This document shows positions 16,247 through 32,575 of a DNA stretch of 64,000 bases, in pieces. Position 1 is the stretch's first letter, and every line of letters starts with the position of its first letter. A program made the position numbers and the translations under genes. Below the pieces are notes generated by a model. That model worked only from the letters and a program-made list of their open reading frames with translations, did no database searches and was not told the DNA's origin. This stretch comes from DASQMT01 sp963835735 (GTDB lineage: Bacteria; Actinomycetota; Thermoleophilia; Solirubrobacterales; Solirubrobacteraceae). The DNA lies in contig CAWIGP010000007.1 of assembly GCA_963835735.1 (NCBI GenBank), positions 186,001 to 250,000 on the forward strand. The letters are read 5' to 3'.

Positions 16247-16619
16247 ACCGCCCCCTCTCAACGGATCCCGCCCACCGCCAGGCCGCGGGAACTCGGCCTC
16301 GTGCCGCCAGAATCCCGGCGAGCCCGCCCGGCTCGCCGCCGGCGGCCAGCGTACCGATCTCAAGCACACCCTTGCGTCCGCCGATACACTGCTGCAAGTC
16401 GGCCGATAGTCGCAGCCGTCCGCAGCGCCCTCTCCGCCACATACGGGGAACGGGCCGGACGGGGTCCGTGAGAGCCGACAGCCCCTCACAGGGGTCCGCT
16501 TGCCCCTGTGCTATCTTGGCTGGTCGCGCTTTTTTCGGCGCCCGTCGTACCGCGCGGCAGGGCACCCGAGGAACGCCACCGCCCGTTGCCCGCTCGCCAG
16601 TCCAAGAGGAGTCGCCGTC
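16247..16619. promoter_or_regulatory. CAP gene / rpoB intergenic region with inverted repeat at the rpoB -10
   Basis: This 373-base divergent region carries GCTATCTT (box TATCTT, 16512-16517), which fits the GCTAnnnT pattern. A perfect 8-bp inverted repeat, CACAGGGG (16487-16494) and CCCCTGTG (16503-16510), sits immediately before it and covers the expected -35. A T6 run follows at 16530-16535. The ribosome site AAGAGGAG (16604-16611) serves the rpoB TTG start. No gene was recognised here. Confidence 0.5.
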
Positions 16620-20211
<3,592 letters not shown>

Positions 20212-20220
20212 GGAACGCCT

Positions 20221-24323
<4,103 letters not shown>

Positions 24324-24340
24324 CTATCGCCCCATACGGA

Positions 24341-25162
24341 GTGAAGAGCGCGGCCGCCTTCGGGGCGGCCGCACTCGTATGGTGGGCCGCCTGGCATGAA
24401 CCGCGCTCGCTCGTCACCCCCGAAGTGCCGCTCGAGCTGCCGCGCCTGCCGCCCGAGCTCGACGGCCTGCGGGTCGCCCTCGTCAGCGACCTGCACGCGG
24501 GTGCCGGGCACATGACCCCGGCACGGCTGGCGTGGACCGTCGACCGCGTGCTCGGGCTCGACGCCGACCTCCATGTCCTGCTGGGCGACTTCCTGGATTC
24601 CACGCGGCTGGGCGAGGGCCGAGCGCGGGTGCGCCAGGTCGCACGCGAGCTGGCGCGGATCCCGCGCGCGCTCGCCGTGCTCGGCAACCACGACTGGCGC
24701 GCCGCCGGACCGGCGATGGGCTGGGCGCTGCGCGAGGCCGGCGTGCCGGTGCTGGAGAACGACGCGGTGCGCGTGCGCGACGGGCTGTGGGTGGCCGGGC
24801 TGGCGGACACGCGCTTTCGCTTCCCGGATATTGATGCTGCCTTGAGGAAGCCCGACGACGCTTCCGCGGTCTTGCTGGCGACGCACGATCCCGACGTCTT
24901 CCCGGACGTCCCCGATCGCGTGACGCTGACCCTTGCCGGCCATCTCCACGGCGGCCAGGTCAACGTCCCGATCCTGCGACACGCGGTCCTTCCGACGCGC
25001 TACGGCGACCGGTACCTTGCCGGCCACGTGGTCGAGGAGGGCCGGCACCTGTACGTCTCCGCCGGTGTCGGAACGGCCGGGCTGCCGCTACGCCTGCGCC
25101 GCCCGCCGGAGGTGCCGGTGCTCCGCCTGACGTCGACCCGGGGTTGGACTTCCGGGGCATGA
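24341..25162 (+). CDS. Membrane-anchored metallophosphoesterase (YkuE-like)
   Basis: A 273-residue calcineurin-like phosphoesterase. An N-terminal hydrophobic segment (AAAFGAAALVWWAAW) probably anchors or exports it. The five metal-binding blocks are present in order: SDLHAG, GDFLD, GNHDW, THDPD and GHLHGGQ. YkuE-type members act on membrane-linked pyrophosphates or phosphodiesters, but the substrate here is unknown. GTG at 24341 follows ACGGA and lies 17 bases after rpoC, so it may be part of that transcript. Confidence 0.85.
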   Translation: MKSAAAFGAAALVWWAAWHEPRSLVTPEVPLELPRLPPELDGLRVALVSDLHAGAGHMTPARLAWTVDRVLGLDADLHVLLGDFLDSTRLGEGRARVRQVARELARIPRALAVLGNHDWRAAGPAMGWALREAGVPVLENDAVRVRDGLWVAGLADTRFRFPDIDAALRKPDDASAVLLATHDPDVFPDVPDRVTLTLAGHLHGGQVNVPILRHAVLPTRYGDRYLAGHVVEEGRHLYVSAGVGTAGLPLRLRRPPEVPVLRLTSTRGWTSGA

Positions 25163-25171
25163 CGCTAGTCT
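25144..25171 (+). promoter_or_regulatory. Promoter for the DMT transporter leader
   Basis: TTGGAC (25144-25149) and TAGTCT (25166-25171) are separated by 16 bases. The -10 is preceded by GC, as in other GCTAnnnT boxes. It is the clearest two-element promoter of that group and lies in the last codons of the phosphoesterase gene, placing the transcription start near 25178. Confidence 0.6.
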
Positions 25172-25177
25172 CTGCGT

Positions 25178-25312
25178 CCGCCGGCCTCAAGGGGGAAGCT
25201 TTGAGGGCCGATGACAGTAGGGACCGGTCAGGGGATCGCATGAAGGAATGCGGCGGGCCGGTCGAGAAAGCCGTGGAACTGCGGCGCCCTACCACCTGCT
25301 CACACCACTGAC
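25178..25312 (+). ncRNA. Structured 5' leader, candidate riboswitch or regulatory RNA
   Basis: This 135-base gap folds into a compact arrangement. A first hairpin spans 25182-25210 (CGGCC/GGCCG). A closing stem, GTAGGG (25217-25222) with CCCTAC (25287-25292), encloses two arms. One arm is ACCGG/CCGGT with an inner CGCAT/ATGCG hairpin and GAAGGA loop (25237-25252). The other is GCCG/CGGC (25270-25285). The joining segment GAGAAA and the GAAGGA loop are purine-rich. I could not match it to a riboswitch class I know. The fold is drawn by eye. Confidence 0.5.
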
Positions 25313-26180
25313 TTGACGCTCAATCTCGGCATCCTGCTCGCGCTCGGCTGCGCGATCGCGACCCAGCTCGCTTTCCTCTACAAGCACCGGGGCGCCAACG
25401 AGGCTCCCTGTGTCGACATCCGGCATCCGCTGTACAGCGCGAAGTCGCTCTTCCGCTCCAAGTGGTTCGCGCTCGGAATGGGTATCGCGGCCGGCGCCTG
25501 GCTGCTGCACGTGGCCGCGCTGGCGCTGGCGCCGATGTCGGTCGTGCAGGCGGTGCTCTCGACGGGCGTCGTGATGCTGGCGGTGCTGGCCGAGCGGATC
25601 TTCGGCTTCCACGTCGGTCCACGCCAGTGGGCGGGCGTGGCGATGACCGCGGCCGGGCTGGTGCTGCTGATCGTCACGCTGCCGGCCGCCAAAGACGCGC
25701 ACTCGGCCTACTCGCTCGCAGGCATGATCTCGTTCGAGGCGGGCATGCTCGCGATCGGCTTCCTGCTGATCTCCGGCCGCGCACCTCGGGGCGCCCGACC
25801 ATCACCACGGCATCATGCTCGGCGCCGCGGCCGGCACGCTGTTCGGCGTCTCCGACGTCGCGATCAAGGCGCTCACCGGCCTCGGCGGCGTCGGCGACGT
25901 GCTCGTCTCCCCGTGGCTGGCGATCGCGCTGATCGCGTCGGTCGTCGCCTTCTACGCGTCGGCGCGCGGCATGCAGGACGGCGACGCCGTCCCGGTGATC
26001 GCCGCCACGTCGACTGCCGCCAACGTCTCGTGCATCCTCGGCGGGATCGTGGTCTTCGGCGACCCGATGCCCTCCGACACGCTCGGCATCGTGCTCCAGG
26101 GCTTCGCCTTCGCGCTCGTCGTCGTCGCCGCGCTCGTCACGCCGCCGCCGGTCCGCGCGGCCGCCGCGAACGCGGGCTGA
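25313..26180 (+). CDS. DMT-superfamily membrane transporter, one +1 frame break
   Basis: A polytopic inner-membrane protein of about 288 residues with roughly nine to ten hydrophobic helices in the EamA/DMT pattern, beginning LNLGILLALGCAIATQLAFLYKHRG. The frame is interrupted at 25780-25781, where one extra base (likely G) separates LLISGR from HLGAPDHHHG. After that the reading continues normally to the stop. The start is a TTG at 25313 with no good ribosome site, and it sits at the end of the structured leader. The substrate is unknown; NIPA-like magnesium and metabolite exporters are related possibilities. Confidence 0.75.
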
Positions 26181-26195
26181 GCGGCGTGTCGGCGG

Positions 26196-26216
26196 CCTGA
26201 CGCGACGCGCGTCAGG
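26196..26216. terminator. Bidirectional hairpin between convergent genes
   Basis: CCTGACGCG (26196-26204) pairs perfectly with CGCGTCAGG (26208-26216) over a three-base loop. It separates the DMT gene from the collagen-like gene and includes the latter's stop codon. There is no T-run on either side. Confidence 0.55.
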
Positions 26217-27952
26217 GGCCGTTGATGCAGATCGCGAACGCCTGCAGTGTCCAGTTGGCGGACACCGTCGTGTCGGTCTCCACGGCGTTGACCGAGATGG
26301 TCGTGTCAGACGTCGGCACGACCTGATTGAGCGCTGCCTTGACGGTAGTGGGGCTCACGGTCCCGCCCCCGCCGACGACGAGTTTGCCCGCGGGACAAGA
26401 GGCACTGGCCGTCTTCGGCGATGTGCTGTTGCTGGCTGAGACCGTCCCCGTGACGCGTTGATAGCCAGAGGTGGCAGCGGGCCCGGTCGGCCCGGCCGGG
26501 CCTGTGGCGCCGGTCTGGCCCTGGGCCCGGCCGGGCCGTGGCGCCGGTCTGGCCCTGGGCCCCGGCCGGGCCTGTGGCGCCGGTCTGGCCCTGGGCCCCG
26601 GCCGGGCCTGTGGCGCCGGTCTGACCCTGAGGGCCGGTGGCGCCGGTCTGGCCCTGCGGCCCGGGCGGGCCGATGGCGCCGGTCTGGCCCTGCGGCCCGG
26701 GCGGGCCGATGGCGCCGGCCTGGCCCTGCGGCCCGGGCGGTCCGGTCGCGCCGGCGGGGCCTTGCGCGCCCACGGGTCCGGTGGGTCCTGCCGCCCCGGT
26801 CGTGCCCGGGGCTCCATCCTCGCCCGCGGGACCCTGCGGGCCGGCTGGTCCCGTGGCGCCAACGGGGCCGGCGGGACCGGTCAGTCCTTGTGGGCCGGCC
26901 GGCCCGGTCGCGCCCGTCGCGCCGGTCTCGCCCTGCGGCCCGGTCGCGCCCGTCGCGCCCGTCGCGCCGGTCTCGCCCTGCGGCCCGGCAGGACCCTGCG
27001 CGCCGGTTTCGCCTTGCGGTCCCTGCTGGCCGGTTGCGCCCGTCGCACCCTGCGCGCCCGTCGCACCCTGCGCGCCTGTCTCTCCCTGCGGGCCGGTCGG
27101 ACCCTGTGGGCCGATTGGGCCCGTGTCGCCTTGCTGCCCGGCCGGGCCTTGCGGGCCGGTTGCGCCGGTTTCGCCCTGCGGGCCGGCTGTTCCTGTCGCG
27201 CCCTGCGCGCCAGTCGCGCCCGTCTCGCCCTGAGGCCCTGCCAGGCCCTGCGGGCCTACAGGCCCGGCTTCGCCTTGTGGCCCGGCGGGCCCGGTGAGGC
27301 CTTGTAGGCCGGTTTCGCCTTGTGTCCCGGCAGGGCCGGTGGGGCCGGTGAGGCCTTGTGGGCCGGTTTCGCCCTGCGGCCCGTCGGCGCCCTGCGCGCC
27401 GGTGGCGCCCGTCTCGCCCAGCGGGCCGGCGGGGCCCTGCGGGCCGGCCGGTCCGGCATCGCCCTGCGGACCCGCCGGACCGCTCGGCCCGCTGGCGCCC
27501 GCCGGGCCGAGGCCCTCCACGAGGGCGCGGGAAACGATGAACAGGATGCGTAGCCGGTTCTGGTTCTCGCCCTCGGTGCGGGCGGCGACGCGGAGCGGCC
27601 CGTTCTCCAGCGCGAGTGCGCGCGCGGCGCGTGCGATGTACAGGTGCACGTTCCACGTCCAGCCACGTGGAATCGCGTAGTGGCGCTCTCCCAAGACGGT
27701 TCCGCGCAGGGGGTCGCGCGTGCCGACGAGGCGCAGCAGGCCGCGACAGTGCGAATCCGCGACGTTCGCGTCGCACCGTAGCTTCACTCCGACGCGGCCG
27801 GTCTCGTCGAGCACCAGCGCGCGCCCGGCGACCGCGATGTCGGGGTCGGGCGTCGGCGCCGCGGCGGAACCATCGGCCGCGGCGAGGAGCAGCGCACCAG
27901 AAGCGAAGGCAAGGCATCCGCGCCCGATCACCCCGTGCGCCCACCGACGCAT
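26212..27952 (-). CDS. Secreted collagen-like Gly-X-Y repeat protein, one frame break
   Basis: A surface or secreted protein of about 580 residues. It has a signal peptide (GCLAFASGALLLAAADGSAAA), a globular N-terminal domain of some 120 residues with two cysteines, and a long collagen-like tract of GPAGPQG/GETGATG triplets. A C-terminal domain containing GKLVVGGGG and ending AICINGP follows. The frame breaks at 26524-26539, where one repeat unit lacks two bases relative to its neighbours (a -2, equal to +1 modulo 3). In such repetitive DNA this may be an assembly error or real slippage. A triple-helical adhesin role is inferred from the family. Confidence 0.8.
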
Positions 27953-28017
27953 GGCGCGATCATAACCACCACGCCCCGAGCTGCCGGTCCGCGTCGCGGC
28001 CTGTCCAGGGCGTCGAA

Positions 28018-28023
28018 TAGCAT
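28018..28023 (+). promoter_or_regulatory. -10 box of the small membrane protein gene
   Basis: TAGCAT ends eight bases before the ATG at 28032, so the transcript should be leaderless or nearly so. No ribosome binding site is present. Confidence 0.4.
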
Positions 28024-28031
28024 CGCCGCGC

Positions 28032-28280
28032 ATGACAGTCCCTGCGCCGCGTCCGTGGTCGCCGCTGGGACTGGTCGTCGCGGCGACCGCGATCGTGTTG
28101 GTCGTCTGCGGAATCCTGCTGGTCGGCGAGTCGCGCTATCGCAGCTGCATCGCGCGAGCCGAGGCCGAGTTCCCCGCCGTGCCCGTTTCAGCCTTCTCCG
28201 GTAACGCCACGGGACCGTTGAAGGTCTCGTTTGTCGAGGAGCGCGCCGCGGCGCTCGACGACTGCGGGCGCTTCTTCTGA
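28032..28280 (+). CDS. Small single-span membrane protein, unknown function
   Basis: An 82-residue protein not recognised as a known family. It has a short basic/proline N-terminus, one strong membrane helix (LGLVVAATAIVLVVCGILLVG), and an exposed domain with two cysteines (SCIARAEAEFP and DDCGRFF) that could pair. It is divergent from the collagen-like gene, with 79 bases between starts. The normal codon usage supports a real gene. Confidence 0.65.
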   Translation: MTVPAPRPWSPLGLVVAATAIVLVVCGILLVGESRYRSCIARAEAEFPAVPVSAFSGNATGPLKVSFVEERAAALDDCGRFF

Positions 28281-28349
28281 GCGCCTGCTCGGTCGCGAGC
28301 CGAGGTGCCTTGCCGCTCCCGGCGCGCCTGTGTAGCTTGTCCGAATCGG

Positions 28350-28359
28350 CGTACGTACG
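28350..28359. promoter_or_regulatory. CGTACGTACG palindrome upstream of aminotransferase
   Basis: A perfect 10-bp palindrome lies 28 bases before the aminotransferase ATG. Its position would suit an operator for the PucR-type regulator encoded downstream, but nothing ties the two together beyond location. Confidence 0.35.
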
Positions 28360-28387
28360 TCGACAAAGTGGACTAACGGGGAGAGGC

Positions 28388-29755
28388 ATGGCGACGGTCG
28401 AGGAACTCGCAACGGGCGAGCTGCAAGAGCAGGCCCGCAATCACCTCTGGATGCACTTCACCCGCATGGGTGCGTTCGACGAGGAGCACGAGATCCCGAT
28501 CATCGTCCGCGGCGACGGCTGCTACGTGTACGACCAGCACGGGCGCCGCTATCTCGACGGCCTGTCCGCGCTGTACTGCGTGAACATCGGGCACGGCCGC
28601 GCGCAGGTCGCGCAGGCCGGCGCCGACCAGGCGAGGGAGCTCGGCTTCTTCACGAACTGGGGCTACGCGCATCCGAAGTCGATCGAGCTCGCCGTGCGGA
28701 TCGCCGGGCTCGCCCCCGGCGACCTCAACCGCGTGTTCTTCACATCGGGCGGGTCGGAGGCGGTCGACTCCGCCCTGAAGCTCTGCCGCCAGTACCACAA
28801 GCTCACCGGCAATCCCGGCCGCTACAAGGTCATCAGCCGCAAGCTCGCCTACCACGGCACGACGATGGGCGCGCTCACCGCGACCGGGCTCCCCGACGCG
28901 CGGCGCCCGTTCGAGCCGCTGTTCCCGGGCTCCGCCCACGTCGCCAACACGAACCCCTACCGGCCCGAGGTCGACGATCCGGCCGCGGCGATCCGCGAGC
29001 GGATCGAGTTCGAGGGGCCCGAGACCGTGTCGTGCGTGATCCTCGAGCCGGTGCAGAACTCGGGCGGCTGCTTCGGCCCGCCCCCCGGCTACTTCCAGAC
29101 CGTGCGCGAGATCTGCGACGAGTACGGGATCCTGTTCATCTCCGACGAGGTGATCTGCTCCTGGGGCCGCCTGGGTGAGTACTTCGGCGCTGACAGGTTC
29201 GGCTACGAGCCCGACCTCATCACGACGGCCAAGGGCCTGACGTCCTCGTACGCGCCGATGGGCGCGGTGATCGCCTCGGACAAGGTGTTCGAGCCGTTCG
29301 CCCATGGCAAGACCTCGTTCCTGCATGGCATCACGTTCGGCGGGCACCCGGTCTCGTCCGCGGTCGCGCTCGCGAACCTCGACGTGTTCGAGTCCGAGCG
29401 CCTGCTCGAGAACGTGCGCGCGAACGAGGCGGCGTTCGGGGCGATGCTCGACTCGCTGCGCGACATCCCGATCGTCGGCGACGTGCGCGGCATGGGCTAC
29501 TTCTGGGCCGTCGAGCTGGTCCGCGACCGCGCCACCAAGCAGACATTCTCCGAGGACGAATGCGAGTGGCTGCTGCGCGGCTACCTCTCGCCGGAGATCT
29601 TCAAGAACGGACTCATCTGCCGGGCGGACGACCGCGGCGACCCCGTGCTTCAGCTCGCACCGCCGCTGATCGCCGGACCCGAGCAGTTCGAGGAGATGCG
29701 CGCCGTGCTGCGGCCGGCGCTCGAAGAGGCCTCGCGGAGGCTGGACCTTCACTGA
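28388..29755 (+). CDS. Class III PLP-dependent aminotransferase
   Basis: A 455-residue fold-type I aminotransferase of the omega-amino acid/diamine group. The segment FFTSGGSEAVDSALKL forms the phosphate-binding region. LILDEV-type chemistry is represented by LFISDEVICSWGRLG, whose aspartate binds the pyridine nitrogen. The Schiff-base lysine is in TTAKGLTSSYAPMG. The amino donor (beta-alanine, GABA, taurine or a diamine) is not evident. Alanine dehydrogenase two genes downstream suggests pyruvate is the acceptor. GAGAGG precedes the ATG. Confidence 0.9.
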   Translation: MATVEELATGELQEQARNHLWMHFTRMGAFDEEHEIPIIVRGDGCYVYDQHGRRYLDGLSALYCVNIGHGRAQVAQAGADQARELGFFTNWGYAHPKSIELAVRIAGLAPGDLNRVFFTSGGSEAVDSALKLCRQYHKLTGNPGRYKVISRKLAYHGTTMGALTATGLPDARRPFEPLFPGSAHVANTNPYRPEVDDPAAAIRERIEFEGPETVSCVILEPVQNSGGCFGPPPGYFQTVREICDEYGILFISDEVICSWGRLGEYFGADRFGYEPDLITTAKGLTSSYAPMGAVIASDKVFEPFAHGKTSFLHGITFGGHPVSSAVALANLDVFESERLLENVRANEAAFGAMLDSLRDIPIVGDVRGMGYFWAVELVRDRATKQTFSEDECEWLLRGYLSPEIFKNGLICRADDRGDPVLQLAPPLIAGPEQFEEMRAVLRPALEEASRRLDLH

Positions 29756-29765
29756 CGGGGCGACT

Positions 29766-31367
29766 GTGCTGCTGCTGCGCGACCTGATCCGCGACCTCGA
29801 CATCCGGCTCGTCGCGGGCGAGGCCGGTCTCGACCGGCCGGTCCGCTGGGTGCATATCACCGAGATCGCCGACCCGACGCCGTGGCTGTCGGGCGGCGAG
29901 CTGCTGCTCACGACCGGGATGAACCTCGCCGACGGCGACAGCCAGCGCGCGTTCGTCGAGCGGATCGCCGGCCATGAGCTGGCCGGGCTCGGGCTCGGCA
30001 CCGGCTTCTCCCACGCCGAGGTGCCCGACGCGCTGCGCGACGCCGCGGACGAGCTCGGCTTCCCGCTGTTCGAGGTCCCGTACGAGGTCCCGTTCATCGC
30101 GATCACCGAGAAGGCGTTCTCGCACCTGGTCAACGAGCAGTACGCGGTGCTGCAGCGGGCGCTCTCCGCGCACGAGCGGCTCGAGCGGATCGTGCTCTCC
30201 GAGCAGGGGCTGGACGGCGTCACCGCCGCGCTCGCCGGGCTGATCGGCGGCACCGCGATGGTGTTCGACACGCGCGGCGACACGCTCGCGCGCAGCGACG
30301 GCGCCGCGCCGCTCGCGCCCGACGTGCTGGAGGCCGCCGCCGTCGAACTGCGCGAGCGCACGCGTGCGGGTGCGCGGCGCGGCTACGCGCCGTCGGGAGA
30401 GCTGCACGGCCGCGCGCTCGCGCTGCCGGTCGTCCGCACCCCGCCGGCGGGCAACGGCGAGGGGCCGGCGCCGCAGGCGTGGCTGATCGCCGCGAAGGAC
30501 CGTGGCGGGCTCGGCGAGTTCGACCGGCTCGTGCTGCACCAGGCGGTGACGGTCGTCGCGCTCGAGCTGCTGCGCCGCCGCGTGGCCGACGACACCGAGC
30601 GCCGTCTGGCCGGCGACATCCTCTCGGCGATGCTCTCGGGCGAGCTCGCCGGCCACGAGCTCGCGCGCCGGCTCGAGCCGTTCGGTCTGCGCGATCGCGT
30701 CGGCGTGCTCGTACTGAGCCCGCCTCGCTCCGTCAAGGCGCTCGTCGAGGATGCGCTGAGCGCCGCGCTCCACGACGAGGGGCGTGGCGGCCTCGCAGCC
30801 GGAACGGGGCAGTTCTCGTGCGCGCTGCTCCCGCTCGACCGCGGCGAAACCGACGAGGACCTGTTCGCGCTCGCCGAGCGCGTTCGCGCGCGAGTCTCGC
30901 GCGGCGCCGAGCAGGCGCTCCCCGCGGGCGCGGGCCGTGCGGTCGGCCCGGCCGACCTGCGGCGCACGTTCCACGAGGCGCGCTGTGCGCTCGAGGCGCA
31001 GGCGCTGGCCGGCGAGGGCAACGGCGACGGCAAGCCGCGCCTGCTCGCGACCTACCGCGACCTCGGCTCGTTCCAACTCCTGCTCTCGCTGCAGGACGAC
31101 GAGGCGCTGAGGCTGTTCTGCGACTCGATCCTCGCCCCGATCGAGGACGGCGAGGGCGCGTACGGCGGCGAGCTGATGCGCTCGCTCGAGGCCTTCATCG
31201 AGTGCAACGGCCAGTGGGAGCGCGCCGCGCGCCAGCTCTATTGCCACCGGCACACGCTGCGCTATCGCATCCGCCGGGTGGAGGAGCTGACCGGGCGTTC
31301 CCTGGACTCGGCGCGCGACCGGATCGATTTCTGGCTGGCCCTGCGCGGGCGCGAGCTGGTGACATGA
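29766..31367 (+). CDS. PucR-family transcriptional activator
   Basis: A 533-residue regulator. The N-terminal PucR ligand domain (starting LLLRDLIRDLDIRLVAGEAGL, with WLSGGELLLTTGM) is followed by a central GGDEF-like/CdaR region. The C-terminal helix-turn-helix is of the PucR/CdaR type (FIECNGQWERAARQLYCHRHTLRYRIRRVEELTG). Family members activate catabolic operons for purines, GABA or other nitrogen compounds. It lies between the aminotransferase and ald, ten bases after the former, so it probably controls this cluster. Start is GTG at 29766. Confidence 0.92.
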   Translation: MLLLRDLIRDLDIRLVAGEAGLDRPVRWVHITEIADPTPWLSGGELLLTTGMNLADGDSQRAFVERIAGHELAGLGLGTGFSHAEVPDALRDAADELGFPLFEVPYEVPFIAITEKAFSHLVNEQYAVLQRALSAHERLERIVLSEQGLDGVTAALAGLIGGTAMVFDTRGDTLARSDGAAPLAPDVLEAAAVELRERTRAGARRGYAPSGELHGRALALPVVRTPPAGNGEGPAPQAWLIAAKDRGGLGEFDRLVLHQAVTVVALELLRRRVADDTERRLAGDILSAMLSGELAGHELARRLEPFGLRDRVGVLVLSPPRSVKALVEDALSAALHDEGRGGLAAGTGQFSCALLPLDRGETDEDLFALAERVRARVSRGAEQALPAGAGRAVGPADLRRTFHEARCALEAQALAGEGNGDGKPRLLATYRDLGSFQLLLSLQDDEALRLFCDSILAPIEDGEGAYGGELMRSLEAFIECNGQWERAARQLYCHRHTLRYRIRRVEELTGRSLDSARDRIDFWLALRGRELVT

Positions 31368-31395
31368 ACCTGGATACGAGAGGAGAGGTTCTCGA

Positions 31396-32526
31396 GTGAA
31401 GGTCGGCGTTCCCACCGAGATCAAGGCGGACGAGTACCGCGTGGCGCTGACGCCGTCGGGCGTCCGCGAGCTGGTCGAGCACGGACATGAGGTCGTCGTG
31501 CAGTCGGGCGCGGGCGAGGGCTCCGCGATCGCCGACGCCGACTACGAGGGCCAGGGCGCGATCATCCTGCCCGACGCCGACGCGGTGTTCGGCGAGGCCG
31601 ACATGATCGTCAAGGTCAAGGAGCCGCAGGCCGAGGAGGTCGCGCGGCTGCGCTCCGATCAGACGCTGTTCACGTATCTGCACCTGGCGCCGGACCCGGC
31701 GCTCACCCAGGGGCTGGTGGAGAGCGGCGCGACCTGCGTGGCGTACGAGACGGTCGAGGACGCGCGCGGGCGGCTGCCGCTGCTGGCGCCGATGAGCGAG
31801 GTGGCGGGCAAGATCGCCACGCAGGCCGGCGCCTTCATGCTCGAGAAGCCGCTCGGCGGGCGCGGGATCCTGCTCGGCGGCGTGCCGGGCGTCGCCTCCG
31901 CGAAGGTGATGGTGATCGGCGGCGGCGTGGTGGGGATGAACGCGGCGTTCATCGCGATCGGGATGGAGGCCGAGGTCTACGTCTACGACCGCAACATCGA
32001 CCGCCTGCGCGAGCTCGACCTCTACTTCGCGGGGCGCGCGTCGACGTGCTACGCGTCGACGCTGGAGATCGAGCAGCGACTGCCCGACATGGACCTGGTG
32101 ATCGGCGCGGTGCTGGTGCATGGCGCCAAGGCGCCGTACGTGATCCGGCGCGAGCAGCTCGGGATGATGAAGCGCAACGCCGTGCTGGTGGACGTGTCGA
32201 TCGATCAGGGCGGCTGCTTCGAGACCTCGCACCCGACCACGCACTCCCATCCCACTTTCGAGGTCGACGGGATCACGCACTACTGCGTGGCGAACATGCC
32301 CGGAGCCGTCCCGGTCACGTCGACCTACGCGCTGACCAACGCGACGCTGCCCTACATCCTGCACGTCGCCGACGAGGGCGTCGCCCGCGCGGCGCGCGAG
32401 AACCCGGGCCTCGCGCGCGGGGTGAACGTCGCCGCCGGCAAGGTCACCTACGAGCCCGTCGCCGACGCCACCGGACACGCCTACACGCCGCTGTTCGACG
32501 TGCTCGAGGAGGGCGCGGCGGCCTGA
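31396..32526 (+). CDS. ald: Alanine dehydrogenase
   Basis: It interconverts L-alanine and pyruvate plus ammonia with NAD. The 376-residue protein starts MKVGVPTEIKADEYRVALTP and has KVKEPQ with the catalytic lysine, YLHLAPDP with the substrate-binding histidine, the dinucleotide motif VIGGGVVGMNAA and DVSIDQGGCFETS. Beside an aminotransferase it would reoxidise alanine to pyruvate and release ammonium, closing a transamination cycle. GAGAGG precedes the GTG start. Confidence 0.95.
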   Translation: MKVGVPTEIKADEYRVALTPSGVRELVEHGHEVVVQSGAGEGSAIADADYEGQGAIILPDADAVFGEADMIVKVKEPQAEEVARLRSDQTLFTYLHLAPDPALTQGLVESGATCVAYETVEDARGRLPLLAPMSEVAGKIATQAGAFMLEKPLGGRGILLGGVPGVASAKVMVIGGGVVGMNAAFIAIGMEAEVYVYDRNIDRLRELDLYFAGRASTCYASTLEIEQRLPDMDLVIGAVLVHGAKAPYVIRREQLGMMKRNAVLVDVSIDQGGCFETSHPTTHSHPTFEVDGITHYCVANMPGAVPVTSTYALTNATLPYILHVADEGVARAARENPGLARGVNVAAGKVTYEPVADATGHAYTPLFDVLEEGAAA

Positions 32527-32559
32527 GCACCGGGCCCGGAGCGCCACAACGGCCACTGC

Positions 32560-32565
32560 TACCAT
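32560..32565 (+). promoter_or_regulatory. -10 box of the rpsL operon
   Basis: GCTACCAT (box TACCAT) overlaps a potential ATG at 32564. Transcription would then begin near 32572, so translation must use the ATG at 32576 with almost no leader. The same octamer GCTACCAT precedes fusA. Confidence 0.5.
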
Positions 32566-32575
32566 GCCGCGCCGT

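Noticed and set aside
25178..25312. c-di-AMP (ydaO) or other named riboswitch
   Set aside because: GGGGGAAG and GTAGGG segments recall the ydaO motif, but the remaining conserved blocks are absent, so no class is assigned.
26458..27680. Long plus-strand open frames rich in Gly, Pro and Arg opposite the collagen-like gene
   Set aside because: They are the complement of a GC-rich Gly-X-Y repeat tract. They have no signal peptide, domain or ribosome site, while the minus strand encodes a coherent secreted protein.
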